DNA from: Geodermatophilus sp. TF02-6
GTDB taxonomy: Bacteria; Actinomycetota; Actinomycetes; Mycobacteriales; Geodermatophilaceae
NCBI RefSeq assembly: GCF_003319115.1
Contig: NZ_QOHF01000007.1
Span: forward strand, 124,001-188,000
DNA length: 64,000 nt
Reading direction: 5' to 3'
The notes beneath the pieces are model-generated. The model ran no database searches. It was not told the DNA's origin and saw only the letters and a list, made by a program, of their open reading frames with translations. Within the stretch, counting starts at the first letter, position 1, and each line of letters begins with the position of its first letter. A program made the position numbers and the translations under genes. Below are positions 7,901-14,464 of the stretch, piece by piece.

Positions 7901-8948
7901 GTTCGCCGTAGAGCCGGATGCGGTGGCCGTCGAGGTCCGTCCGCTGGGTCTTGAACCGACGCTCGTGACGGTGTGAGTCCGGGAACACCTGGTCCAGGTG
8001 ACCGTGGACCCACCCGTTCTCCGCCGCGTTGACTGTCAGGTACTCGGTCGTCAACGACCGGTTGGCACCGGTCTCGTACTGGCCGACGAAGCCGTCGGAC
8101 TGCAGCCACCCGGCCAGAGCAGCCTCGGCGATCTCCCGCACGTCGAGCTGCGCTTCCCCGTAGGCGTCGCGCCTGTGCCACTCCAGCCTGTCTCCGGGCC
8201 GGAGGGTGCCGGCCTCGACGAAGCGGCCGGTCCCGGTACCGCTGACCTTCCACACCAGGTGGTCCGCGGTGACGTCGAGGACGTAGCCAGCCTTGGTGTG
8301 GATCCGCAGGACCTCCTTGACACCGTTCGCCTTGGCCGCAAGCACCCGAGTGAGGCCGTAGGCGTCGAAGACCTTGGTCCCGACGGCGTCGTTCTCGACG
8401 AGCTCGCCGATCGGGATCAGGCCACCAGGGGTGCTGACGAGGGCGTCATAGGGCTGGCAGGCGCTGACCTGCTGCGGTGCACTCGTCCCGACGTTGAACC
8501 ACACGGGTGAGTTGAAGCTGAAGTACTGGTGCAGCAGCATCCAGGTCAGCTCGTGCTCGAAGACCTCCGCGTCGCCCTCGGAGGCGAAGTACCCGTGCTC
8601 GCGGCCGGCCGCACCGTAGGTGAGCACGACGCGGTCGATCAGCTGGCGCAGGCTGCTCTCCCGCTGCGGGGTGCCGAGGGCACCGCGGAAGTACTTCGTG
8701 GTGACGATGTTGGTGGCGTTGATGCTCCACTCGGCGGGGAACTCCACGCCGCGCTGCTCGAAGTTGATCGACCCGTCCCGCCAGTTGGTCATGACGACGT
8801 CACGACGCTCCCAGGTCACCTCGTCGTACGGGTGGACCCCGGCGGTGGTGAAGACGCGCTTGACCTTCAGGCCCTTCCCCCTGGCCGGCGCCTTACCGGC
8901 GGCGGCGCGACGCGTGCGGCCCGACAAGCGATCCTCGGTCTCGGTCAC
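4995..8948 (-). CDS. nrdJ: B12-dependent (class II) ribonucleotide reductase NrdJ, intein-containing precursor
   Basis: The 1317-residue precursor reduces ribonucleotides to deoxyribonucleotides using adenosylcobalamin. Removing the 358-residue intein (residues 164-521) leaves 959 residues, normal for actinobacterial NrdJ. Host motifs include SACFILAVDD after splicing, the NPCSEYLSLDNSSCNLASLN active-site region, APTGTIG, and a C-terminal zinc-ribbon-like cysteine cluster (CMTCGTKM, CYVCEGCG). The APTGTIG motif is followed by FKMDADTTG, whereas I recall most relatives having MMDCDTTG. It follows nrdR on the same strand after 105 bp, so the two probably form an operon repressed by NrdR. Confidence 0.97.
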   Translation of the reverse strand: MTETEDRLSGRTRRAAAGKAPARGKGLKVKRVFTTAGVHPYDEVTWERRDVVMTNWRDGSINFEQRGVEFPAEWSINATNIVTTKYFRGALGTPQRESSLRQLIDRVVLTYGAAGREHGYFASEGDAEVFEHELTWMLLHQYFSFNSPVWFNVGTSAPQQVSACQPYDALVSTPGGLIPIGELVENDAVGTKVFDAYGLTRVLAAKANGVKEVLRIHTKAGYVLDVTADHLVWKVSGTGTGRFVEAGTLRPGDRLEWHRRDAYGEAQLDVREIAEAALAGWLQSDGFVGQYETGANRSLTTEYLTVNAAENGWVHGHLDQVFPDSHRHERRFKTQRTDLDGHRIRLYGEHQRDFVQRWGLLDRGTDMTVPAHLYTAPKPVVAAYLRSLFQAEGHVSARASSTLVGLDMISEDLIRGVQSLLLRFGIFARVGRKSDPRPDRHDLWGLRIQNEGDRDAFAMEIGFIDPVKTAKLEASFNLPGLPARDTKALEIAHIERRGAMEVYDIQTESGEYLSGNIRVHNCFILAVDDTMDSILNWYREEGLIFKGGSGAGLNLSRIRSSKELLSSGGTASGPVSFMRGADASAGTIKSGGATRRAAKMVVLDVDHPDIEEFIETKAREEDKIRALRDAGYDMDLGGKDITSVQYQNANNSVRVSDEFMCAVEEDREFGLHARLDGSVIETVDAKRLFRKMAHAAWECADPGIQYDDTINDWHTNPETGRINASNPCSEYLSLDNSSCNLASLNLMKFLADDGTFDTRTFVKAVELVITAMDISICFADFPTEPIAETTRAYRQLGIGYANLGALLMATGHAYDSRGGQTLAAAITSLMTGTAYRRSAELAGILGPYEGFARNSDAHARVMRKHCAANDAIRPVGADDADVLKAATAEWQECMEIGAENGWRNAQASVLAPTGTIGFKMDADTTGIEPDFSLVKYKKLVGGGSMQIVNQTVPRALSSLGYQEEQIEAIVEYISEHGHVVDAPSLRPEHYEVFDCAMGERAISPMGHVRMMAAVQPFISGAISKTVNMPESATVEDVENIYFQGWKLGLKALAIYRDNCKVGQPLSDAKAKAKAKQADTTATVEEPAPAALSHPVRKRLPKKRTSSTTSFSVAGAEGYLTAGMYEDGSLGEVFLKLGKQGSTLAGVMDAFSIGISIALQHGVPLETYIQKFTNMRFEPAGMTDDPDIRIAQSVMDYIFRRLALDHLPLEKRANLGIFTAEERAAQVSGSYGGSASTAEVVEEEVDVEALRGSVPTEGPTKPEVKAERVKEAHSSAELLELVTGTATDAPLCMTCGTKMRPAGSCYVCEGCGSTSGCS
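6160..6405 (-). other. patch of atypical codons in nrdJ around APTGTIG
   Basis: In this stretch nrdJ uses codons rare in the rest of the window: AAT, GCA, CAA, AGT, CTT, ACA, ATA, AAA, ACT. The protein reads QASVLAPTGTIGFKMDADT here. Codons on both sides return to the usual G/C third positions. The APTGTIG motif is a known insertion point for ribonucleotide-reductase inteins, so the patch may be a co-conversion tract left by an invasion. Confidence 0.55.
7386..8459 (-). mobile_element. intein with LAGLIDADG homing endonuclease in NrdJ
   Basis: The insertion splits the host sequence SA-CFILAVDD. The intein starts at Cys164, ends with His520-Asn521, and the next extein residue is Cys522, so all splice-junction residues are present. 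Block A is CQPYDALVSTPGG, block B is VTADH (Thr227, His230), and the C-terminal block is EVYDIQTESGEYLSGNIRVHN. Two dodecapeptide motifs, LAGWLQSDG (Asp285) and LRSLFQAEG (Glu392), keep both catalytic acids, so the homing endonuclease may be active. The exact 1074-bp in-frame length and intact motifs argue against decay. Confidence 0.95.
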
Positions 8949-8974
8949 GGAGCTCTCCCTGTGTCGTGGGCGGT

Positions 8975-9002
8975 GCCTTCTGTACGAGGCCTTCTGTACG
9001 AG
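8975..9002. repeat. 14-bp perfect tandem duplication
   Basis: GCCTTCTGTACGAG occurs twice back to back in the 105-bp gap between nrdR and nrdJ. It may be a slippage product or a duplicated binding site. No function can be assigned. Confidence 0.8.
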
Positions 9003-9053
9003 GCGGCTGGGGAAGAGAGCCGCACCCTTCCTACCGGGTGGTGCCGACAGTTC

Positions 9054-9599
9054 TCAGGCGCCGGCGGAGGCGGCCTGACCCCGCCCCCCACCCCGCCGGC
9101 GGGTGACCGGCGAGGGGTCCTGCATCCCCGGTAGCGGCGGGGTGCCGGCAGCGACGTGCCGGGCCCGCAGTTCGGTGATCGCCTTCTCGAAGTCCTCCAG
9201 CGAGGTGAAGGCGCGGTAGACGCTGGCGAAGCGCAGGTAGGCCACCTCGTCCAGCTCCCGCAGCGGCCGCAGGATGGCCAGCCCGACCTCGTGGCTGGGG
9301 ACCTCCGCCACGCCGCTGGCCCGGATGGTGTCCTCGACCTGCTGTGCCAGCAGCTGCAACTGGTCCTCGTCGACCGGCCGCCCCTGGCAGGCCCGGCGGA
9401 CGCCGGCGACGACCTTGGCGCGGTTGAACGGCTCGCTCACGCCGCTGCGCTTGACGACGGCGAGGACGGCCTCCTCCACCGTGGTGAAGCGCCGCCCGCA
9501 CGCCGGGCACGACCGGCGGCGGCGGGTGGTCGCCCCCTCGTCGGCCTCCCTCGAGTCGATGACGCGGCTGTCGGGGTTGTGGCAGAAGGGGCAGCGCAC
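9054..9599 (-). CDS. nrdR: transcriptional repressor NrdR
   Basis: A 181-residue NrdR, which senses ATP/dATP and represses ribonucleotide reductase genes. The zinc ribbon has Cys3, Cys6, Cys31 and Cys34 ([10 protein letters not shown], then [11 protein letters not shown]), followed by an ATP-cone domain beginning [16 protein letters not shown]. The frame is open upstream, but the family begins at the RCPFC motif and a purine-rich GAGGAGAGGGGAG sits just before the GTG at 9599, which fixes the start. The C-terminal tail is basic and probably disordered. It lies directly upstream of nrdJ, its expected target. Confidence 0.97.
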   Translation of the reverse strand: MRCPFCHNPDSRVIDSREADEGATTRRRRSCPACGRRFTTVEEAVLAVVKRSGVSEPFNRAKVVAGVRRACQGRPVDEDQLQLLAQQVEDTIRASGVAEVPSHEVGLAILRPLRELDEVAYLRFASVYRAFTSLEDFEKAITELRARHVAAGTPPLPGMQDPSPVTRRRGGGRGQAASAGA

Positions 9600-10023
9600 G
9601 GCCTCTCCCCTCTCCTCGGTGCGCCCGACGCCTCCGCCCGACCGCGACGGCCGCAGGGCGGCCGGCATCGGGGTCGGGAGACCGGCTGTGGACCCTCCTG
9701 GGGACATCCCGTGGACGCCCGGGGGAGAACCTGAGGACCGGTCTGTGGACGGAATCTCATCGGCGCAACTACTAGATGTTGGGGAACCCTAGGTCGACCG
9801 CTACTAGATCTGCAAGTTGTGACACGCCGAGCCGCCTCATCGACACCCGATCGTGACCGGCGGCGCAGGCGCCCCACCCGCACCAGCGTCGCGCCCGGCC
9901 CGGTCCGGCCCCGGCCGGTGGGAACGGGTCACGAGCACGCCGACGGCGACCCGCGGAGCCCGGGCGGCGCCGCGCCGTCCGGTCCGGCGGGACGCCGTGG
10001 ACACCTGTGGACGCCGTGACGCC
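9600..10023. other. nrdR upstream region
   Basis: A gap of about 420 bases between the upstream hypothetical gene and nrdR. It holds the two NrdR-box-like sites at 9769-9816. I saw no cobalamin riboswitch elements (no convincing B12 box), although nrdJ uses B12. Nothing else is recognised. Confidence 0.45.
9769..9816 (-). promoter_or_regulatory. tandem NrdR boxes
   Basis: CTACTAGATGTTGGGG (9769-9784) matches the published palindromic NrdR box (ACACWATATNTTGTGT type) at about ten positions. CTACTAGATCTGCAAG (9801-9816) repeats its left half exactly. The two are 32 bp apart, about three helical turns, as expected for cooperative NrdR binding to paired boxes. Position upstream of nrdR-nrdJ fits autoregulation. 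Confidence 0.7.
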
Positions 10024-10761
10024 TCAGGCCCTCGGGCCCCCGTCGCGACGCGGGGTCCACGGACGTGGCAGGCGGTCGCCCAGCCGCAGTGGCCGGGTCA
10101 GGTGGTCGACCTCCGGGCGTGCCATGAGGACGGTCGCGTCGGCGCACATCGGAGCGGGCGCCGACCCGGGCGTCGGCGCGGGGCCCGGCGCGGGGGTCGG
10201 CTCGGACGGCGGCGGGTCGTCCGCGGCCCGGTGCCGGCCGGTTCCGGCGGGCGCCCGGTGTCGTCCGGCCGGGGTGTCGGCGCGGACCGCGGGCAGCTCG
10301 GCGGTCACGTCCCCACCGTGTCGGCGGCGGCGCCAGGATGCCGACGAGGACGGGGCCGCGGCGGCGGGCAGCTGCGGCGCCGCGAGGACGCCGGCCACCA
10401 GTCGCTCGCGCGCGGCGGCCTCGCTCAGGGACACGGCCGGGGCCGCCGACCCGCCCGCCGTCGGCTCGGACCCGGCGACCGGCTCCGCGGCGACCGGCTC
10501 CGCGGCGGACGCCGGCCGCGCTCGAGCCGGCAGGCGGAGGTCGGCGAGGTCGGTCCAGACCTCGCGCTCGACGCCGGCGACGGCCACCCGCACCCACACC
10601 TCGCAGACACCCTGGCCGTCGTGCCGCCAGCCGAGGATCGAGCCCGGCCACCAGGCGCCGTCCACGTGCCCCTCGACACGCGGTGACTGCTGCGCGAAGA
10701 CCGCCGGCCGACTGCTCGAGACCCCTGCCACGCGACCGACCGTAGGACGCCTGCTCGGCAC
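10024..10761 (-). CDS. hypothetical protein with a small tryptophan-rich N-terminal domain
   Basis: A 245-residue protein of unknown function. Residues about 30-75 look folded (VDGAWWPGSILGWRHDGQG, then CEVWVRVAVAGVEREVWTDL) and resemble a small SH3- or Tudor-like barrel in their pattern of strands and aromatics. The remainder is low-complexity Ala/Pro-rich sequence. This frame is chosen over the overlapping ones because its N-terminal part has protein-like composition. The GTG start at 10761 has no strong ribosome site. It lies downstream of the LysM gene on the same strand. Confidence 0.6.
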   Translation of the reverse strand: MPSRRPTVGRVAGVSSSRPAVFAQQSPRVEGHVDGAWWPGSILGWRHDGQGVCEVWVRVAVAGVEREVWTDLADLRLPARARPASAAEPVAAEPVAGSEPTAGGSAAPAVSLSEAAARERLVAGVLAAPQLPAAAAPSSSASWRRRRHGGDVTAELPAVRADTPAGRHRAPAGTGRHRAADDPPPSEPTPAPGPAPTPGSAPAPMCADATVLMARPEVDHLTRPLRLGDRLPRPWTPRRDGGPRA

Positions 10762-10886
10762 TCACCGTGAGCGACTCAGGACGACGGCTTGACGAACCTC
10801 ACCGCTCGGCCTTGTCGCACCCTGACCCGTGCCGACAGGGCCCGGCCGGCCAACGACCCCGGTCGGCACGTCGCCCGCCGGTGGGG

Positions 10887-11468
10887 TCAGGGCAGCTCGA
10901 GGACCTCCCCCGGGACGACGAGCGCGCCGTCGAGGTGGTTGACCTCCTCGATCGCGTCGACCACGGCACGGACGTCCTCGTCCCCGCCGGCCACCTCCAC
11001 GGCGATCGACCAGACGGTGTCCCCCGGCTGCACGACGACGCTGTCGCCGCCGACGAGGCGGAGGTCCTCGTCCGGCCCACCGGCGGCGAGGGACCGGACG
11101 GCGGCCACCAGACCCACCGCGACGGCCGCGGCGACCACGACGAGCACGCGGCGCCCGCGCCGGGTGAGCCGCAGCGGAGCCGCGGGGACCGAGCGGCACC
11201 CGCCGCGGACCCGGCCCGGAACCGGTCCGCCGCAGCGCGGCAACCGACCTCCGGGGCGGACCAGGTCACGGCGGGTCCGCGGTGCGGCGGGAGCGGACTC
11301 GACCGCACGCGCCGCCCGACCGCCGACCGGGCGCAGGTACCCCGGGACGCGCGGGCCCGCGCCCGGCGGGGCCGACCGCGCCGACCGCCCCGACCGTCCC
11401 GCGGCCGGCGCCCCGGCGACGACGGGCCGCTCCGCCGGGACCCGGACCGCTCGCTGCACGCTGCCCAT
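10887..11468 (-). CDS. LysM-domain membrane-anchored protein divergent from lexA
   Basis: A 193-residue protein. A basic N-terminal region is followed by one hydrophobic segment (VLVVVAAAVAVGLVAAVRSL) and a C-terminal LysM motif beginning VQPGDTVWSIAVEVAGG and ending VVPGEVLELP. LysM binds peptidoglycan, so the protein probably spans the membrane with its LysM outside. The ATG at 11468 follows GGAGGAG at good spacing; longer frames run into the lexA promoter. It is divergent from lexA behind a perfect SOS box, as for the YneA-type cell-division inhibitors of Bacillus, so DNA-damage control of division is a reasonable inference. Confidence 0.85.
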   Translation of the reverse strand: MGSVQRAVRVPAERPVVAGAPAAGRSGRSARSAPPGAGPRVPGYLRPVGGRAARAVESAPAAPRTRRDLVRPGGRLPRCGGPVPGRVRGGCRSVPAAPLRLTRRGRRVLVVVAAAVAVGLVAAVRSLAAGGPDEDLRLVGGDSVVVQPGDTVWSIAVEVAGGDEDVRAVVDAIEEVNHLDGALVVPGEVLELP

Positions 11469-11506
11469 CGCCACTCCTCCGGCTCGCGCCGCCTCGTCGT
11501 CCCCGG

Positions 11507-11522
11507 TCGAACGGACGTTCGA
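11507..11522 (-). promoter_or_regulatory. SOS box (LexA site) for the LysM gene
   Basis: TCGAACGGACGTTCGA is a perfect palindromic match to the actinobacterial/Gram-positive LexA box TCGAAC-N4-GTTCGA. It ends 38 bp upstream of the LysM gene start. Confidence 0.9.
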
Positions 11523-11586
11523 CCGGATGCGCGTGCGATGTCTACCGCACGGTGCCGACGGAAGTCGACGGGGAGCGGCGCGACCT

Positions 11587-11602
11587 TCGAACACACGTTT
11601 GA
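11587..11602 (+). promoter_or_regulatory. SOS box for lexA
   Basis: TCGAACACACGTTTGA matches the LexA box in 11 of its 12 fixed positions. It lies 168 bp upstream of lexA, which implies a long lexA leader and autoregulation. Confidence 0.8.
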
Positions 11603-11641
11603 AATGCCGGCGCCGAGGCGCTAGCGTCCGGGACAGCGCCC

Positions 11642-11670
11642 GTCCGCCGTCACCGACGAGGTCGGCGGAC
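11642..11670 (+). other. hairpin in the lexA leader
   Basis: GTCCGCCG (11642-11649) pairs with CGGCGGAC (11663-11670), with a further ACC/GGT stem inside. It lies in the likely 5' leader of lexA, about 100 bases before the start codon. It might affect read-through or mRNA stability. Role unknown. Confidence 0.4.
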
Positions 11671-11770
11671 CCGGGACCGGCCTCCCGTCCGGAGGAGACG
11701 ACCGGCCGGGACACCTCGGGGCGGGCGCACGACGGACGGGCTGTGGCGGCACAGCCGGCGAGGAGGAGAC

Positions 11771-12580
11771 GTGGCGGGCACGAGCGGGACGTCGGGCAGC
11801 GGGGGCCGGGGCGGCGGCCGCACCCCCCGGCGCACGGCCGGGAGCCGGGCCGGCGGCACGCCGACGGCCGCACGGGACGAGGGCGCGGGAGGGTCGGTGC
11901 GCACGTTCCCCGACCGCGGCGAGGGCGGTGACGGGCTCACCCAGCGGCAGCGCCGCGTCCTCGAGGTCATCCGCGACTCGATCGAGCGGCGCGGTTACCC
12001 GCCCTCGGTGCGGGAGATCGGAGAGGCCGTGGGGCTGTCGTCGGCCTCCTCGGTGGCCCACCAGCTCAGCGTGCTGCAGAAGAAGGGCTGGCTGCGCCGC
12101 GACCCGAACCGTCCCCGCGCCCTCGACGTCCGTCTGCCCGGGGATGCGCCCGGCGAGACGTCCGCGCCCGTCGTGCCCGCGGCGTCGGGGGCCGAGGAGA
12201 CCTCGGCCCCGACCTACGTGCCGCTGGTCGGGCGCATCGCCGCCGGTGGCCCGGTGCTCGCCGAGCAGGCCGTCGAGGACGTCTTCCCGCTCCCGCGCGA
12301 GCTGGTCGGCGAGGGGACCCTCTTCATGCTCAGGGTCTCCGGGGACTCGATGGTCGAGGCGGCCATCTGCGACGGCGACTGGGTCGTCGTGCGCCAGCAG
12401 CCGACCGCCGAGAACGGCGAGATCGTGGCCGCCATGCTCGACGGCGAGGCCACGGTGAAGACCTACAAGCGGCGCGACGGTCACGTGTGGCTGCTGCCGC
12501 ACAACTGCGCCTACGAGCCCATCCCGGGCGACGAGGCCACCATCCTCGGCCGCGTCGTCACGGTCCTGCGCCGGGTCTGA
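11771..12580 (+). CDS. lexA: LexA SOS repressor
   Basis: A 269-residue LexA. After a Gly/Ser/Arg-rich leader of about 55 residues, the DNA-binding winged helix runs from [20 protein letters not shown] through [19 protein letters not shown]. The self-cleavage site is Ala158-Gly159 in GRIAAGGPV. The catalytic pair is Ser193 (SGDSM) and Lys230 (ATVK). The GTG at 11771 follows GAGGAGGAGA. RecA-stimulated autocleavage should derepress lexA, the LysM gene and recA, all of which carry SOS boxes here. Confidence 0.97.
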   Translation: MAGTSGTSGSGGRGGGRTPRRTAGSRAGGTPTAARDEGAGGSVRTFPDRGEGGDGLTQRQRRVLEVIRDSIERRGYPPSVREIGEAVGLSSASSVAHQLSVLQKKGWLRRDPNRPRALDVRLPGDAPGETSAPVVPAASGAEETSAPTYVPLVGRIAAGGPVLAEQAVEDVFPLPRELVGEGTLFMLRVSGDSMVEAAICDGDWVVVRQQPTAENGEIVAAMLDGEATVKTYKRRDGHVWLLPHNCAYEPIPGDEATILGRVVTVLRRV

Positions 12581-12590
12581 CCGTCACCGG

Positions 12591-12632
12591 CGCCGTCCGG
12601 ACCGGGCCCCCGAGGGCTCAGGTCCGGCGGCG
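12591..12632. terminator. terminator between lexA and the propeller gene
   Basis: CGCCGTCCGGACC (12591-12603) pairs with GGTCCGGCGGCG (12621-12632) with a single bulged T. It overlaps the 3' end of the convergent gene and should stop transcription in both directions. Confidence 0.65.
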
Positions 12633-13670
12633 CAGCCTGCCGGCCACCCAGACCAGCACGGCGGCGAGCGCCGCAGCGACCAACGCGGCCGGGACCCGGG
12701 AGGGGCCGGCGGCGGTGGGCAGCGGCTCCGGGCGGGACCCGTCGGAGGGCTCGACGGTCGCGACCGGGCCGGCGGCAGTGGGCAGCGGAACGACCGTCAC
12801 GTCGCTGGGCAGGCCCTCGCTCGCGACCAGGAGCGCCCCGCCGTCCCCGGTGAAGCCGACCGCCTCCCCCTGGGGAGCGGCAGGGAGGGCGACGCGGACC
12901 GGTTCGCCGGCCAGTGCCCCGACGACGTCGGAGCCGGAGAGGGGCCAGACGTAGGCGTCGGTGTAGGTGCGCAGGGCGAGCAACCGCCCGTCCGGCGAGA
13001 CCGCGCCGCCGGTCACCATGAGCTGGCCGGCCCGACCCACCGGCCCACCCGGCGTACCGGTCAGCGTGAGGTCCACCTCCGCCACCTCGGTGAGGCCGAC
13101 CGTGCCGCCGTCGACGAGCGCGGAGTCCGGCCGGTACACCGCGCTCGCGCCGAGGACCTCCTTGGACACCAGGTACGGCGTACCGTCCGGCGCGAGCAGC
13201 AGCGCCTCGACGTCCCGGGCGCCGTCGGGGTAGGCCAGCCGGCAGACCGACGTGCCGCCGTCCGGACGCAGCGCGATCAGGGCCACCGTCTCCCGGGTGC
13301 CCTGGTTGTCGCCGGTGTCGGCCAGCCACAGCGTCCCGTCGGCGCCCAGGGCGAGGTCCTCGGGGTCGTAGGGGTCGACCGGCGCGGACCGCACGGCGAC
13401 GACCTGGCAGCCGGCGTCCAGCACGTACACGTCGACCCGGTCACCGCCGTCGTCCACCGCGAACACCCGGTTCCCGACCTCGACCAGGCCCGACAGCTCG
13501 GACAGCCGCGGGTCGGTGACCTGGCAGCGCGTCGCCGGGCCGCCCGGGTCGGCCGCGGGGTCAGCGGACGCGGGTGCTGCGGCTGCGAGGACGAGGGCCA
13601 GCAGTGCCGCCGCCCCGGCCGCCCACCGCCTCCGGGCGCCGCTGCTGCGGCGGTCGGCCTGTCCGCGCAC
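12618..13670 (-). CDS. exported beta-propeller-like protein with C-terminal membrane anchor
   Basis: A 350-residue protein. It has an N-terminal signal peptide (RRRWAAGAAALLALVLAAAA, cleavage near ASA-DP), a body of repeated short blades (LSELSGLVEVGNRVFAVDD, LALGADGTLWLADTGDNQG, GAVSPDGRLLALRTYTDAYV), then a Pro/Ser linker. A C-terminal helix with basic tail (ALVAAALAAVLVWVAGRLRR) follows. The repeats resemble NHL/SMP-30-like propellers. It is probably anchored on the outer face of the membrane; ligand and reaction are unknown. The GTG start overlaps the upstream PAP2 gene by 110 bp, which is long but needed to include the signal peptide. Confidence 0.75.
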   Translation of the reverse strand: MRGQADRRSSGARRRWAAGAAALLALVLAAAAPASADPAADPGGPATRCQVTDPRLSELSGLVEVGNRVFAVDDGGDRVDVYVLDAGCQVVAVRSAPVDPYDPEDLALGADGTLWLADTGDNQGTRETVALIALRPDGGTSVCRLAYPDGARDVEALLLAPDGTPYLVSKEVLGASAVYRPDSALVDGGTVGLTEVAEVDLTLTGTPGGPVGRAGQLMVTGGAVSPDGRLLALRTYTDAYVWPLSGSDVVGALAGEPVRVALPAAPQGEAVGFTGDGGALLVASEGLPSDVTVVPLPTAAGPVATVEPSDGSRPEPLPTAAGPSRVPAALVAAALAAVLVWVAGRLRRRT

Positions 13671-14397
13671 CGACCCAGCGTGACAGCACGACGGCGTCGA
13701 GTGCGTGGACCACGCCCAGCAGCAGCAGGCCCACCGCCGCTCCCACGACGGCGTCGGTGACCCAGTGGAAGTCCAGGCCGACCATGGCGACCCCCGTGGC
13801 CACCGGGCCGGCGACGCTGAGCAGGCCGAAGGTGCGCTGCACCCGCTCGGGCAGCCGGAACTCCACGGCCTGCCAGCGCGCCACCCCCCACATCAGCACC
13901 GCGTTCGCCACGTGCCCCGAGGGGTAGGACTGGCCGTCCCGGTGGAAGAAGGAGCCGGGGTAGGCGGGAGCGGTCCGGCCGGTTCCGTACTTGAACCCGT
14001 AGACGACCGCCGTGAGCAGGACGAGCGCGACCAGCACCCGCACCAGCGGGACGAGGGTGCGGCGGCGCCAGGCCAGGTAGCCGACCAGCACCGCCAGGAC
14101 GACGAGGATGAAGCCGCGACCGCCGAGCTGGGTGACCGCCCACACCGGCCAGTAGGCCGCCGAACCCGCGAGGTCCCAGGCGCTGACCGCCTGCGAGACC
14201 CGCAGGTCCATCCGTTCGAGCCCGCCGCGGGTGAGCAGGTCGGCGGTCACCGCGACGGCGACTCCGAGGGCGAGCACCAGCAGCCACCACGGCGGCCGGC
14301 CGGCAGAGACCACCCGCCGGGGGTGCTCGCCGGCGACGTCCGGCGGCGCGTGCTCGCCGCGACGCGGCCGCGACGCGCCGCTGGTCACGCCGGTCAC
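13561..14397 (-). CDS. PAP2-superfamily phosphatase
   Basis: A 278-residue membrane phosphatase with about five to six helices. The three PAP2 signature motifs are present in order: K136-YGTGRTAP, Y158-PSGH, and GLDFHWVTD with His211. Such enzymes dephosphorylate phosphatidate, undecaprenyl pyrophosphate or related lipid phosphates on the outer membrane face. The exact substrate cannot be told. The last 20 or so residues are Arg/Gly/Ser-rich and overlap the propeller gene. Confidence 0.88.
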   Translation of the reverse strand: MTGVTSGASRPRRGEHAPPDVAGEHPRRVVSAGRPPWWLLVLALGVAVAVTADLLTRGGLERMDLRVSQAVSAWDLAGSAAYWPVWAVTQLGGRGFILVVLAVLVGYLAWRRRTLVPLVRVLVALVLLTAVVYGFKYGTGRTAPAYPGSFFHRDGQSYPSGHVANAVLMWGVARWQAVEFRLPERVQRTFGLLSVAGPVATGVAMVGLDFHWVTDAVVGAAVGLLLLGVVHALDAVVLSRWVGARTGRPPQQRRPEAVGGRGGGTAGPRPRSRSTRVR

Positions 14398-14464
14398 GCT
14401 ACCGGCCCGTGATCCGATCGTGACCTCGTCCCACGGAGCGGGGTGGCCCGACCGGGTGGTGCGG

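Noticed and set aside
9600-10023. Possible cobalamin riboswitch before nrdR-nrdJ
   Set aside because: No conserved B12-box sequence or multi-stem layout could be recognised; NrdR boxes explain regulation.
13561-13670. Frameshift joining the PAP2 and propeller genes
   Set aside because: Both proteins are complete with their own motifs and signal peptide. The 110-bp overlap is of disordered tail and leader.
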